Assembly (NCBI RefSeq): GCF_030929595.1
Contig: NZ_JAVFVR010000007.1
Coordinates: forward strand, 124,001 to 188,000
DNA from: Flavobacterium sp. LHD-85
GTDB taxonomy: Bacteria > Bacteroidota > Bacteroidia > Flavobacteriales > Flavobacteriaceae
Direction: 5' to 3'
Length of the DNA stretch: 64,000 bases
The notes below the pieces were generated by a model. That model was not told the DNA's origin and searched no databases. It saw only the letters and a list, made by a program, of their open reading frames with translations. Position numbers and translations under genes: made by a program. Shown piece after piece: positions 9,787 to 18,755 of the stretch (positions are counted from its first letter, which is position 1; each line of letters opens with the position of its first letter).

Positions 9787-9830
9787 CTTAATATCGGATA
9801 AATAAAATTTTTAACGTATCCGATATTAAG
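9787..9830. promoter_or_regulatory. 14-bp inverted repeat upstream of fic: operator or terminator
   Basis: CTTAATATCGGATA (9787-9800) and TATCCGATATTAAG (9817-9830) are perfect reverse complements 16 bases apart. They fill the gap between the ClC stop and the fic -7 box and cover the expected -33 position. No T-run follows on the minus strand, which argues for an operator over a simple terminator for the ClC gene. Confidence 0.5.
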
Positions 9831-9831
9831 G

Positions 9832-11616
9832 CTATTCAATAGTCATGGAGCGAAGTTTTGTTCTATAAGCTTCAAGTGCTATCGATTTGGAAATGAATCC
9901 GTGGTATTTTCCGTCTCGTAAAACAGGAAGAAAAGCAGATTTTGTGGTTTCAAATTTACGCATTACAATTTCCATGCTGTCGAGTGTAGAAATTGTGGCA
10001 GCAGGCGCTTTCATAACATCTTTAATAAAAGTATATTTAACTCGATAAGAGTTAAAAATGATCTCTCGAATATCATTAAAATGGACAACTCCAACCAAAT
10101 CTTTATCATGATTTACAACTGCAAAAACGACTTGGTTAGAATGTGAAATAAGATCAACCAGTTTAGTCAAGTTTTCATCTGGATGCACTGTTAAATAGTC
10201 GCATTGAATAATTGAGTCGATATCTAAAGTTGATAAAATGTTTGAATCTTTGTTGCTTGTAAAAGCGTGGCCTTTTTTCACCAATCCTTTTACGTCAAGC
10301 GAATATTTTTCGTAGCGCTTAGAAATGGCAAAACTGATTGAAGAAACGATCATAAGCGGAATCATTAATCCGTAACCTCCTGTAATTTCTGCAATTAAGA
10401 AGATTGCAGTTAAAGGCGCATGAAATAAACCGCTTAGAATTCCAGCCATTCCGACCATTGTAAAATTACTGATAGGAAGTTTAGATAAACCTATCATCGT
10501 AACTAGTTTAGAAAAGAAATATCCCAAATAAGATCCCAAGAATAGAGAAGGAGCGAAGTTTCCTCCATTTCCGCCGCTTCCAAGAGTTAACCCCGAAGCA
10601 AATACTTTAACCATCATAGTAGCGCCAATGAATAAAAGCAAAACCCATTGGTTGTTTCTAAAATCGGCAAATAAAGTATTGTCTAGCAATTGTCCCGGAT
10701 CTGTATTAGACAGGGTTTTGATGCTCTCATATCCTTCACCAAAAAGTGTTGGAAAAATAAAAATCAACAGTGCCAGTAACGATGACCCAATCAACGCTTT
10801 TTTATATGGATTGATTTGCTGTTTGGCAAAATAATGCTCTACTCTCTGAAAATTTCTTGAATAGTAAATAGCAGCTAATCCAGTTAGCACACCTAAAATA
10901 ACATAAAAAGGGATGTTGTGATAATCAAACGTTTCTTGCTTTTTGAAACTTAAAAGTATGCTTTCGTCTAGCACAATTGCAGAAACCAAAGCACCTGTTG
11001 CAGCCGAAATCATTATTGGGGTAAAAGCAGAAATGCTGACATCTACCAATAAAACTTCAATAGCAAAAAGAACGCCGGCAATTGGAGCGTTAAATGCTGC
11101 TGCGATTCCAGCTGCGACTCCGCATCCAATTAATAAAGTTCGATCTTTATATTGCATCTTATAATTCTGGGCATAATTTGAACCAAATGCTGCTCCAGTA
11201 ATTACGATGGGACTCTCTAAACCTGCCGAACCTCCTAAACCAACCGTTAACGAACTGGTCACAATCTGCGCGTACATTTGTTTTTTTGGGATAATGCTGG
11301 CTTTTTTGGCAACAGCATAAAGTATCTGAGAAGTTCCTTTTTGTATACTTCCGTTAAGAACTTTGTTTACAACAAAAACGGTTAATGTAATACCAATAAT
11401 GGGCAAAATACTGTTAATGAAGCTTAGTTTTAGAATTCCATTGATGTATGTGGCAAAAGAGAAGACGCTGTGTGCGAATGTTTTAAGGGCAATCACGGCA
11501 AAAGCACATGATATTCCAGTTAAAACGCTAGATAAAAAAAGGAACTGTTTTGGAGTCATTAAAGATTGAGCCAAAGCAATTATACTTTCAAGTCGTCTGA
11601 AATATTTTTTTATCAT
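9832..11616 (-). CDS. ClC family chloride channel/antiporter with C-terminal CBS pair
   Basis: 594 aa, integral inner-membrane protein with about ten hydrophobic helices to residue ~435. The selectivity and gating motifs are visible: GGSAGLESP, a variant of GREGP that keeps the gating glutamate (Glu134), and GGNGGNFAPSLFLGS, matching GxFxP. Residues about 465-590 form two CBS domains (YLTVHPDENLTKLV...VGVVHFND and VMKAPAATISTLDSMEIV...GFISKS), which usually bind adenine nucleotides and regulate transport. The gating glutamate suggests H+/Cl- exchange over a plain channel. It is not obviously linked in function to the neighbouring fic gene. Confidence 0.93.
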   Translation of the reverse strand: MIKKYFRRLESIIALAQSLMTPKQFLFLSSVLTGISCAFAVIALKTFAHSVFSFATYINGILKLSFINSILPIIGITLTVFVVNKVLNGSIQKGTSQILYAVAKKASIIPKKQMYAQIVTSSLTVGLGGSAGLESPIVITGAAFGSNYAQNYKMQYKDRTLLIGCGVAAGIAAAFNAPIAGVLFAIEVLLVDVSISAFTPIMISAATGALVSAIVLDESILLSFKKQETFDYHNIPFYVILGVLTGLAAIYYSRNFQRVEHYFAKQQINPYKKALIGSSLLALLIFIFPTLFGEGYESIKTLSNTDPGQLLDNTLFADFRNNQWVLLLFIGATMMVKVFASGLTLGSGGNGGNFAPSLFLGSYLGYFFSKLVTMIGLSKLPISNFTMVGMAGILSGLFHAPLTAIFLIAEITGGYGLMIPLMIVSSISFAISKRYEKYSLDVKGLVKKGHAFTSNKDSNILSTLDIDSIIQCDYLTVHPDENLTKLVDLISHSNQVVFAVVNHDKDLVGVVHFNDIREIIFNSYRVKYTFIKDVMKAPAATISTLDSMEIVMRKFETTKSAFLPVLRDGKYHGFISKSIALEAYRTKLRSMTIE

Positions 11617-11689
11617 TATGTTTTAAAAATTATCTGTCTTACAAAATTAGATTATAATGTTAGATTAAAAAAATAAAAACTTCGGACTA

Positions 11690-13378
11690 TTAAAAACCAA
11701 TAGCTTTATCATCGCCTCTAAAATCGGCTCCTCCTTCTAATGTATTGTCTGGCAAAACCAAAATAGCATCTACTTTTCCGATAATTGGAGTTGGTTTTTC
11801 GTTGATAATGTAACTCTTAGCTTTTAACTTGTCAATAGTTTTGGTTTCAAAAGTGTTAGGTTCGAAAGTAATTAAATCTGGCAGCCATTGATGATGAAAA
11901 CGCGGTGCATTAACCGCTTCCTGCATGCTTAAATTGTATTCGTAAACATTTAGAATCGTCTGTAAAACAGAAGTAATAATCGTTGAACCCCCTGGAGTAC
12001 CCACTACCATAAAAAGTTTTCCGTCTTTTTCTACAATGGTTGGCGTCATTGAGCTTAGCATTCGTTTTTGCGGAGCGATGCTGTTGGCTTCATTTCCAAC
12101 CAAACCGAACATATTTGGAGAACCTGGTTTTGCACTAAAATCGTCCATTTCGTTATTTAAAAAGAAGCCTAGTTCGTCACAATAATATTTAGAGCCGTAA
12201 CCGTCATTCAGCGTTGTTGTGGCTGCAATAGCATTGCCGAATTGATCTACAATTGAATAGTGAGTAGTTTCTGTACTTTCGGCATAATTTACTTTTCCTT
12301 CTTTTATTTCGCTAGATAAAGTTGCTTTTTCCGGATTAAAACTGGCCATTCTTTCACGAAGGTAATTTTCGTCCAACAATTCTTTCATAGGAATTTTGAC
12401 AAAATCTGGATCTCCTAAAAAGTAGCTTCTATCAGCATAGGCTCTTCTTTCTGCTTCAACAATTACCTGAATGGCATCTGCGGAATTATGACCCATTTTG
12501 GCTAAATCATAAGGTTCTAGCATTTTTAAGATTTGAGCCAGACAGATTCCGCCGCTGCTTGGGGGAGCCATTGATGTAATTTTTAAACCTTTATAAGTAA
12601 ACTGTAATGGTTTTCTCCATTTGGCTTCGTATTTGGCTAAATCCTGCATCGTGATAATACCGCCTTTTTCCTTAAGATAATTGACTAAGATTTTTGCCGT
12701 TTCACCCTTATAAAATTCGTTTCTTCCTTTCTTTTGGATTCTTCTTAAAGTTTTGGCTAAAGCTGGATATTTGATGGTGTCGTTTTCTTTGAAACTGCCA
12801 GATAAGAGCGAGTTTTCTCCATTTATTTTCACAATGCTTTCATGATAATCTTTTAGGCTTTTTTCTTGTTTTTTGGTCACGACAACGCCCCTTTCTGCTA
12901 AGACAATTACAGGCTCAAGGATTTTAGAAATAGGCATTGTGCCATATTTTTTATGTACAGCAAAAACGCCTGCAATAGTTCCAGGAACGCCAATGGCAAG
13001 TGCTGTTTGAGTGCTTTTTCCTTTTATTACATTTCCTTCGCTGTCCAAAAACATATCTTTTGTAGCAGCCAGGGGAGCTTTTTCACGATAATCCAAAGAA
13101 CCGACTTCGCCATTTGCTTTTCTATACACCATAAATCCGCCACCGCCGATATTTCCTGCAAACGGAAAAGCAACTGCAAGAGCTAATTCTGTTCCGACCA
13201 TGGCATCAAAAGCGTTTCCTCCATTTTTCATAATATCAGAACCAATTTTTGAGGCTTCTTCACGAGCAGAAACCACCATTGCTTTTGTAACAACTAGTCC
13301 AGTCGGATTTGGCGTTGTCTGTTGTGCATTGCTGCTGCTTATATATAAGAGGGCGATTAAAATCGTAATTTTTTTCAT
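11690..13378 (-). CDS. ggt: Gamma-glutamyltransferase
   Basis: 562 aa with a signal peptide (MKKITILIALLYISSSNAQQ), so periplasmic or exported. It hydrolyses or transfers the gamma-glutamyl group of glutathione and related compounds. The N-terminal block MVVSAREEASKIGSDIMKNGGNAFDAMV and GNIGGGGFMVYR are family hallmarks. TTHYS begins at Thr371, the nucleophile exposed by autocatalytic cleavage into large and small subunits. The oxyanion loop MLSSMTPTIV and PGGSTIITSVLQ follow. Length is typical. It is followed on the same strand by nothing closer than 73 bases. Confidence 0.96.
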   Translation of the reverse strand: MKKITILIALLYISSSNAQQTTPNPTGLVVTKAMVVSAREEASKIGSDIMKNGGNAFDAMVGTELALAVAFPFAGNIGGGGFMVYRKANGEVGSLDYREKAPLAATKDMFLDSEGNVIKGKSTQTALAIGVPGTIAGVFAVHKKYGTMPISKILEPVIVLAERGVVVTKKQEKSLKDYHESIVKINGENSLLSGSFKENDTIKYPALAKTLRRIQKKGRNEFYKGETAKILVNYLKEKGGIITMQDLAKYEAKWRKPLQFTYKGLKITSMAPPSSGGICLAQILKMLEPYDLAKMGHNSADAIQVIVEAERRAYADRSYFLGDPDFVKIPMKELLDENYLRERMASFNPEKATLSSEIKEGKVNYAESTETTHYSIVDQFGNAIAATTTLNDGYGSKYYCDELGFFLNNEMDDFSAKPGSPNMFGLVGNEANSIAPQKRMLSSMTPTIVEKDGKLFMVVGTPGGSTIITSVLQTILNVYEYNLSMQEAVNAPRFHHQWLPDLITFEPNTFETKTIDKLKAKSYIINEKPTPIIGKVDAILVLPDNTLEGGADFRGDDKAIGF

Positions 13379-13399
13379 GTGTAATAAAATTAAATTCGC

Positions 13400-13984
13400 T
13401 TAAAGAGAAAGTAGTTTTTCTTTGGCTTGTGCTCTCATTTCTTCAAAGAAAAGTGTGAATTCTTCTTCAAATTCATCGTAGAATTCAGTTAGCTCTTCAA
13501 CAGCAAACTGCATTTGAGAGATATTTTTAGATCTTCTGTCCATTTGGGTCAAAATGTTCTGGATTCCTTCAGTGGTTCGATAACTCAAAAGCCAGTTTCT
13601 TTCAATCATATAAGGCATTAAACCTTGTGTTTTTTCGGTTAAAATATCATAATTATCGTGTAAGGAATGATAAAACCGTTTAACAAAAAGCTCTAATTCT
13701 TCGTCAGAATATTGCGTCCAGTTTTTGGCTAAGAAATGATCGTAAACAATATCTACAATAACTCCCGCATAATGATGGTATCGCTCGTGAAGGCGTTTGG
13801 TGCTTTTTCTAAAAATATCGTGAGAATCAGTATAAGTGTCAATGAATCGATGGAGTAAAATTCCTTTTTGTACATCTTCGGGAAAATGCTCAAACTGTTT
13901 ACCGCGAATTCCATCCGCCATAAAATTCCCGATTTTAATTAAATCATTGTCTCCAGAAAGATATATATGGGCTAAGAAATTCAT
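13400..13984 (-). CDS. acpH: Acyl carrier protein phosphodiesterase
   Basis: 194 aa. MNFLAHIYLSG...IGNFMADGIRGKQF and the later VDIVYDHFLAKNW match the AcpH (ACP hydrolase) family of HD-like metal hydrolases. These remove 4'-phosphopantetheine from acyl carrier protein in the cytoplasm. The His and Asp residues expected for metal binding (HLFLHRFID-like segment GILLHRFIDTYTDSH, and YDHFLAKNW) are present. Its stop is 22 bases from the ggt start on the same strand, so the two may share a transcript. Confidence 0.9.
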   Translation of the reverse strand: MNFLAHIYLSGDNDLIKIGNFMADGIRGKQFEHFPEDVQKGILLHRFIDTYTDSHDIFRKSTKRLHERYHHYAGVIVDIVYDHFLAKNWTQYSDEELELFVKRFYHSLHDNYDILTEKTQGLMPYMIERNWLLSYRTTEGIQNILTQMDRRSKNISQMQFAVEELTEFYDEFEEEFTLFFEEMRAQAKEKLLSL

Positions 13985-14154
13985 TTTTTGTAAGTTTCTA
14001 AGAATCGAAATTTCTAAGATTCTGAGTTATTTTAGTAAATGTATAAAAACTTTTTTAAATCATTTTGTTATAAAATTGAGTCTTTTTGGCCTGAAACGGT
14101 ATTATAATTTGAAAATCTTAGAGTCTTAGTAACTTAGTAACTCAGCAACTTTTT

Positions 14155-14162
14155 TATATTTG
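14155..14162 (+). promoter_or_regulatory. Candidate -7 box for glmM
   Basis: TATATTTG matches TAnnTTTG, 26 bases before the glmM ATG. No TTG stands at the right distance upstream. Confidence 0.4.
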
Positions 14163-14188
14163 TAAAAAAATAACCCTAACTCACAAAA

Positions 14189-15577
14189 ATGACTCTAATA
14201 AAATCTATTTCTGGAATCCGTGGGACGATCGGAGGAAAAGTAGGAGATAATCTAACTCCTGTTGATGCAGTAAAGTTTGCGTCGGCATACGGAACTTTCT
14301 TAAAAAACAATATTGCTAAAGATAAATTGACTGTTGTAATTGGCCGCGATGCTAGAATCTCTGGGCCAATGATTCATAATTTAGTTGTGAATACTTTAAT
14401 TGGTTTAGGAATCGATGTAATTGATCTTGGGCTTTCTACAACACCAACTGTTGAAGTGGCTGTTCCGTTGGAAAAAGCTGACGGAGGAATTATCTTAACA
14501 GCATCTCATAATCCAAAACAATGGAATGCTTTAAAATTATTAAATGCTAAAGGTGAATTTTTAAGCGGAGCTGACGGAGCAAAAATCCTTGAGATTGCTG
14601 AAGCAGAAGCTTTTGATTTTTCTGATGTAGATAGTTTAGGCGAAGTGATTTCAAATGACGCTTATATGGATATTCATATTGATGAAGTTTTAAACTTGCC
14701 ATTGGTTGATATTGAAGCGGTTAAAGAAGCTAAGTTTAAAGTAGTTGTTGACGGTGTAAATTCTTCGGGAGGAATTATCATTCCGAAACTTCTAAAATTA
14801 ATGGGAGTTGAAGTGGTTGAGTTATACTGTGAACCAAACGGACATTTCCCACATAACCCAGAACCATTAAAAGAGCACTTAACTGATATTTCTGAGCTTG
14901 TTGTAAAAGAAAAAGCTGATTTTGGTATCGTAGTAGATCCAGATGTAGATCGTTTGGCTTTTATTAGCGAAGACGGCGAAATGTTTGGTGAAGAATATAC
15001 TTTGGTTGCCTGCGCAGATTATGTTTTAAGTAAAACTCCAGGAAATACGGTTTCTAACATGTCATCTTCTCGTGCTTTAAGAGATGTTACTAAAGCGCAT
15101 GGCGGAAGTTATGAAGCAAGTGCAGTAGGAGAGGTGAACGTGGTAGAGTTGATGAAGAAAAATAACGCAATAATCGGTGGTGAAGGTAATGGAGGAATTA
15201 TCTATCCTGAATTGCATTACGGACGTGATAGCTTGGTTGGAGTTGCTTTGTTCTTAACGCATTTGGCAAACAAAAAAATGCCAGTTTCTGCTTTGAGAGC
15301 TTCTTACCCAGAGTACTACATGAGTAAAAATAAAATCGAATTGACTCCGCAAATTGATGTTGATGCAATTTTAACTCAAATGACAGAGAAATATAAAAAC
15401 GAAGATATCTCGACAATTGATGGTGTAAAAATTGATTTTGCTACAGAATGGGTTCATTTAAGAAAATCGAATACAGAACCAATTATTCGTATTTATACTG
15501 AAGCGCCTTCTCAAGATGCAGCAGATAAATTAGCACTTAGAATTATTGATGAAATTAAAGTAATTGCTGGAATCTAA
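14189..15577 (+). CDS. glmM: Phosphoglucosamine mutase
   Basis: 462 aa, converts glucosamine-6-phosphate to glucosamine-1-phosphate for UDP-GlcNAc synthesis (cell wall and LPS). The four signatures of the alpha-D-phosphohexomutase family are present: the phosphoserine loop TASHNPKQWNALK with Ser106, the metal loop VVDPDVDRLAF (three Asp), the sugar loop GEGNGGIIYP, and the phosphate loop KSNTEPIIRIYTEA. The N-terminal SISGIRGTIGG fits the GlmM subgroup used by Bacteroidota. Single gene with its own terminator at 15600-15634. Confidence 0.93.
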   Translation: MTLIKSISGIRGTIGGKVGDNLTPVDAVKFASAYGTFLKNNIAKDKLTVVIGRDARISGPMIHNLVVNTLIGLGIDVIDLGLSTTPTVEVAVPLEKADGGIILTASHNPKQWNALKLLNAKGEFLSGADGAKILEIAEAEAFDFSDVDSLGEVISNDAYMDIHIDEVLNLPLVDIEAVKEAKFKVVVDGVNSSGGIIIPKLLKLMGVEVVELYCEPNGHFPHNPEPLKEHLTDISELVVKEKADFGIVVDPDVDRLAFISEDGEMFGEEYTLVACADYVLSKTPGNTVSNMSSSRALRDVTKAHGGSYEASAVGEVNVVELMKKNNAIIGGEGNGGIIYPELHYGRDSLVGVALFLTHLANKKMPVSALRASYPEYYMSKNKIELTPQIDVDAILTQMTEKYKNEDISTIDGVKIDFATEWVHLRKSNTEPIIRIYTEAPSQDAADKLALRIIDEIKVIAGI

Positions 15578-15599
15578 TATTTCAGTTTTGAAATAAATA

Positions 15600-15634
15600 A
15601 AGCCTCTTTGGAAATTTCTAAAGAGGCTTTTTTA
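15600..15634 (+). terminator. glmM terminator
   Basis: AAGCCTCTTT (15600-15609) pairs with AAAGAGGCTT (15620-15629), followed by TTTTT. Confidence 0.9.
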
Positions 15635-15640
15635 TAAAAA

Positions 15641-16146
15641 ACATTCCGTAGGAATGTCTCGTTGGTAGAAAAAAAATGGCGATGTTTGAATTTGTGTCCT
15701 GTAGGGACACCTGATTTTATGAATGGAATTCATTTCGTAATTAATCAGACGTTCCTACGGAACGATACCTGATGTGTATAATCTGGTTCTACCAACGAGA
15801 CATTCCTATGGAATGAATTTATTTTCAATATCTAGGGAGTTTTTTTATAAAAACATTCCGTTAGGAATGTTTCATCGGTAGAAAAGAATGATGTTGTTTG
15901 CGTTTACCAACGAGACATTCCTATGGAATGAATTCGTTTTAAATATCTAGAGAGGTTTTATAAAAAAAAAACATTCCGTTAGGAATGTCTCGTTGGTAGA
16001 AAAAAATGGCGATGTTTGAATTTGTGTCCTATAGGGACACCTGATTTTATGAATGGAATTCATTTCGTAATTAATCAGACGTTCCTACAGAACGATACCT
16101 GATGTGCATAATCTGGTTCTACCGATGAGACATTCCTAACGGAATG
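15641..16146. repeat. Cluster of REP/BIME-like palindromic repeats (two long units and one short unit)
   Basis: Two nearly identical ~176-bp units (15641-15816 and 15971-16146) flank a shorter ~78-bp unit (15853-15930). Each long unit starts with a palindrome ACATTCCGTAGGAATGT or the variant ACATTCCGTTAGGAATGT, then CTCGTTGGTAGAA, and ends with the reverse complement of that arrangement (TTCTACCAACGAG in the first unit, then ACATTCC...GGAATG). The inside holds two further small palindromes, GTGTCCTGTAGGGACAC (15694-15710) and CGTTCCTACGGAACG (15750-15764). The short unit keeps the ends but lacks the inner palindromes. No ORF. The structure fits non-autonomous repeats mobilised by an IS200/RAYT-type transposase encoded elsewhere. 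It fills the whole gap between the glmM terminator and the next gene's terminator. Confidence 0.75.
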
Positions 16147-16154
16147 AATTTTAA

Positions 16155-16190
16155 TAAAAAATCCGAAAAAGCAAATGCTGCTTTTCGGAC
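16155..16190 (-). terminator. Terminator of the acyltransferase gene
   Basis: TCCGAAAAAGCA (16162-16173) pairs with TGCTTTTCGGA (16179-16189). The minus-strand transcript continues into a T-rich run. Confidence 0.75.
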
Positions 16191-16215
16191 TTTCGATTAA
16201 AATATTTTCAAAATA

Positions 16216-17088
16216 TTATTCAATTCTGTGCTTCCATCTTTTGTGCGTCCACAAATAAAATTCGGGAGCTTCTAGAATTTGTTTTTCTACTTCTTTAAGA
16301 TACATTTCAGTAATTTTAAAGTTTTCAAATTCTTTCGGATTATCAGCAAGAGGAATAAATGTAGCCTCGTAATAACCTCTTCTAACTTTTTTAACCTCTA
16401 CAAAAAGTACCGCCAAATCATATTTTTTTGCTAATGTTTCGGCGCCCGTATGCACAGGAACTTCAACACCCATAAATTTCATCGAATGAAAAATTCTTTC
16501 CATCTTTGGCGATTGGTCGCTTGCTAAACCATACAGACTTAAAATACCCTCACGCTGGTTTTTGGCCATTGTTGGAATTGCTTTTCTGGTTTCGATCATC
16601 TCGGTGTTGTATTTAGAACGAATTTTTCGAACCAATTTATCAAAATACGGATTAGCCAGTTTTTTATAAACAGCAACTCCTTGAAATCCAAGTTTAGGAT
16701 TAATTGTTAAAAGCCATTCATAACTGGCATAATGAGAAGCCACAAGAATCACGCTTTTTCCTCTTTTAGCATAATCAAGCACAAGATCAATGTTTGTTAC
16801 ATGAAATCTTCTTTCCATTTCCTCAGGAGACATGCTCATGGTTTTTACCATTTCCAGAAACAGGTCGCACATATGTTTGTAAAATTTCTTTTCGATTGCT
16901 TTTCTTTCCGCATCATTTAAATGAGGTAAAGTAAGCGCAAGATTCTCGCGAACTACTTTTTTACGATATCCGATCACTCTGTATACCAGAAAGCAGACAA
17001 AATCTGAGAATAAGTAAAATATCGGAAAAGGAAGTATAGAGATAAGCCAAAGTATTGGGTAGGCTAAAATATAAACAAGAAACTGCAT
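16216..17088 (-). CDS. LpxL/HtrB-type lipid A acyltransferase family protein
   Basis: 290 aa. One N-terminal membrane helix (FLVYILAYPILWLISILPFPIF) anchors a cytoplasmic-face lysophospholipid/lipid A acyltransferase domain. HYASYEW starting at His119 gives the H-x4-E catalytic pair (Glu124) typical of LpxL-type enzymes. The segment ASDQSPK near residue 195 and YLWTHKRWKHRIE at the C-terminus are also family-like. It is expected to add secondary acyl chains to lipid A or ornithine/amino lipids. The exact acceptor cannot be read from sequence. Confidence 0.85.
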   Translation of the reverse strand: MQFLVYILAYPILWLISILPFPIFYLFSDFVCFLVYRVIGYRKKVVRENLALTLPHLNDAERKAIEKKFYKHMCDLFLEMVKTMSMSPEEMERRFHVTNIDLVLDYAKRGKSVILVASHYASYEWLLTINPKLGFQGVAVYKKLANPYFDKLVRKIRSKYNTEMIETRKAIPTMAKNQREGILSLYGLASDQSPKMERIFHSMKFMGVEVPVHTGAETLAKKYDLAVLFVEVKKVRRGYYEATFIPLADNPKEFENFKITEMYLKEVEKQILEAPEFYLWTHKRWKHRIE

Positions 17089-17146
17089 GCAAATTTTTTT
17101 TACAAAGATAAATTAAAAATGATTAGCGATCGATATTTTGCATTCT

Positions 17147-17178
17147 TGCTAACTTATCTTTAAGAATGACTATATTTA
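17147..17178 (+). promoter_or_regulatory. Candidate promoter of the rhomboid gene
   Basis: TTG at 17147-17149 and TATATTTA at 17171-17178 (one mismatch to TAnnTTTG) are 21 bases apart, fitting the flavobacterial promoter spacing. The start codon follows 22 bases later. Confidence 0.4.
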
Positions 17179-17200
17179 CAATTCACAATAATTAATACTC

Positions 17201-17839
17201 ATGAATATTATTTTAATAGCGATTATCGTTGCGAACGTTGTTATTAGTTACAAAGGTTTTAATGATCTTTATTTTTTTAGAAAATACGAGTTTCACGTAG
17301 GAAGCATTCGTTCCGGAGAGCAAATCAGAATGTTGTCTTCTGGTTTTCTGCATGTAGACATGATGCATTTGATTTTTAACATGCTGACTTTGTATTTTTT
17401 TGCGCCAGTAGTTTTTAATTGGCTTGGTAATTTTTCTTTTGTTCTGGTTTATTTTGGAAGCTTAATTTTCGGAAGCCTTCTTACTATGTTGTTTCATAAA
17501 AACGATTATAGTTACAGAGCCGTTGGAGCATCAGGCGCTGTCACTGGTGTTTTGTATTCGGCAATATTGCTGCAGCCTGACATGATGCTCGGAATATTTT
17601 TTGTCATTCCGATGCCGGCTTATATTTTCGGAATTTTGTATTTATTGTACTCAATTTACGGAATGAAAGCCAAAAATGACAATATTGGGCATACAGCACA
17701 CTTTGGAGGCGCTATAGGCGGTTATTTGATTACTTTGATAAAAGATCCATCATTGTTTACAGACCATACATTGATGGTCATACTTCTTGCGATTCCGATT
17801 TTGATCCTTTTTGGAATGGCAAAATTGGGGAAACTGTAA
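17201..17839 (+). CDS. Rhomboid family intramembrane serine protease
   Basis: 212 aa with six hydrophobic helices. The catalytic dyad is present: Ser111 in GASGAVTGV and His167 in HTAHFGGAIGG. HVDMMHLIFNMLTLYFF matches the HxxxN region that forms the oxyanion hole. Inner-membrane protease cutting transmembrane substrates. It is 51 bases upstream of the SIMPL gene on the same strand, so they may be co-transcribed. Substrate unknown. Confidence 0.92.
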   Translation: MNIILIAIIVANVVISYKGFNDLYFFRKYEFHVGSIRSGEQIRMLSSGFLHVDMMHLIFNMLTLYFFAPVVFNWLGNFSFVLVYFGSLIFGSLLTMLFHKNDYSYRAVGASGAVTGVLYSAILLQPDMMLGIFFVIPMPAYIFGILYLLYSIYGMKAKNDNIGHTAHFGGAIGGYLITLIKDPSLFTDHTLMVILLAIPILILFGMAKLGKL

Positions 17840-17890
17840 GCTTGGCACAACTTTTGGAATGCTCTTGTCAAACATTAAAATTTAACAAAA

Positions 17891-18583
17891 ATGAAAAAAC
17901 TAGTATTATTTTTAACAATCATGTTTATGACTATGTCTTACGGCCAAGAAATCAAACAAGTTCCTTTAATTAATGTTAATGGAGAAGGAAAAGTAAAAGT
18001 AGCACCTGATCAGGTTTGTATTTCAGCTTCGGTTGAAACAAAAGGGAATAATGCTAAAGACGTTAAAAAACAAAATGACGAAAAGATGGATGCTGTTTTA
18101 AAATTCATCAAAAAAATGAATATCCCAACAGCAGATTTCAAAACAAAACAAGTAGCTCTTAATCCGCAGTACGATTATGAGAAAAAGAAAACTTCTTATA
18201 ATGCTACACAAACGGTAGAAATCGTAGTAAAAGATTTGGCTAAGTATGATGAATTAATGGAAGGTTTGGTTCAGCAAGGAATTAACAGAATCGACAAAGT
18301 TTCTTTTGAAACATCTAGATTAGCGCAATACGAGTCTGAAGCTAGAAAATTGGCGATGAAAGATGCTAAAACAAAAGCAGAAGAGTACGTTTCTGTTTTA
18401 GGACAAAAAGTGGGTAAAGCGTTTACAATCTCTGATAACTCTCAAATTTACCGTCCACAGCCAATGTACGCAGCTATGAGAATGAAAGAAGCAGACTCAA
18501 TGGGAGGAGCTTCAAATGAAACTTTAGCAATTGGTGAAATCGAAATTACAGCAAATGTTAGCGTAAGTTTTGTGTTAGACTAA
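17891..18583 (+). CDS. SIMPL (DUF541) domain exported protein
   Basis: 230 aa with signal peptide MKKLVLFLTIMFMTMSYGQE. The body (INVNGEGKVKVAPDQVCISA, then TKQVALNPQYDYEKKKTS and ARKLAMKDAKTKAEEYVSVL) is a clear SIMPL/YggE-type domain, which oligomerises in the periplasm and has been linked to oxidative stress protection in other bacteria. Flavobacterial copies are usually annotated only as SIMPL domain proteins. The gene ends before a repeat-rich intergenic region and converges with the histidine kinase. Confidence 0.9.
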   Translation: MKKLVLFLTIMFMTMSYGQEIKQVPLINVNGEGKVKVAPDQVCISASVETKGNNAKDVKKQNDEKMDAVLKFIKKMNIPTADFKTKQVALNPQYDYEKKKTSYNATQTVEIVVKDLAKYDELMEGLVQQGINRIDKVSFETSRLAQYESEARKLAMKDAKTKAEEYVSVLGQKVGKAFTISDNSQIYRPQPMYAAMRMKEADSMGGASNETLAIGEIEITANVSVSFVLD

Positions 18584-18608
18584 ACGTTTCTAAAATTCCA
18601 AATATTTT

Positions 18609-18723
18609 AAATTCCAAATTCCAAGTTTGAAATTATAAAATCCAATATTTAAAATCCAAATTCCAATTTATACTGGGATTTGGATTTTTTTTATTTTGTT
18701 ATTGCGCTTGGAATTTGGAATTT
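18609..18723. repeat. Nested inverted repeats between convergent genes
   Basis: AAATTCCAAATTCCAAG at 18609-18625 is perfectly complementary to 18707-18723. Inside it a second hairpin pairs AAATCCAAATTCC (about 18652) with GGGATTTGGATTT (about 18676-18688), followed by T8. The inner hairpin is a plausible bidirectional terminator for the SIMPL gene and the histidine kinase. The TTGGAATTT-type repeats extend into the flanks. Confidence 0.6.
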
Positions 18724-18755
18724 CAGCATTGGAATTTAATTTAAAATATTGGAAT

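Noticed and set aside
15641..16146. Possible CRISPR array because of regularly recurring palindromes
   Set aside because: The recurring parts are palindromes of unequal spacing and the sequences between them are themselves repeated, not unique spacers. No cas gene is present.
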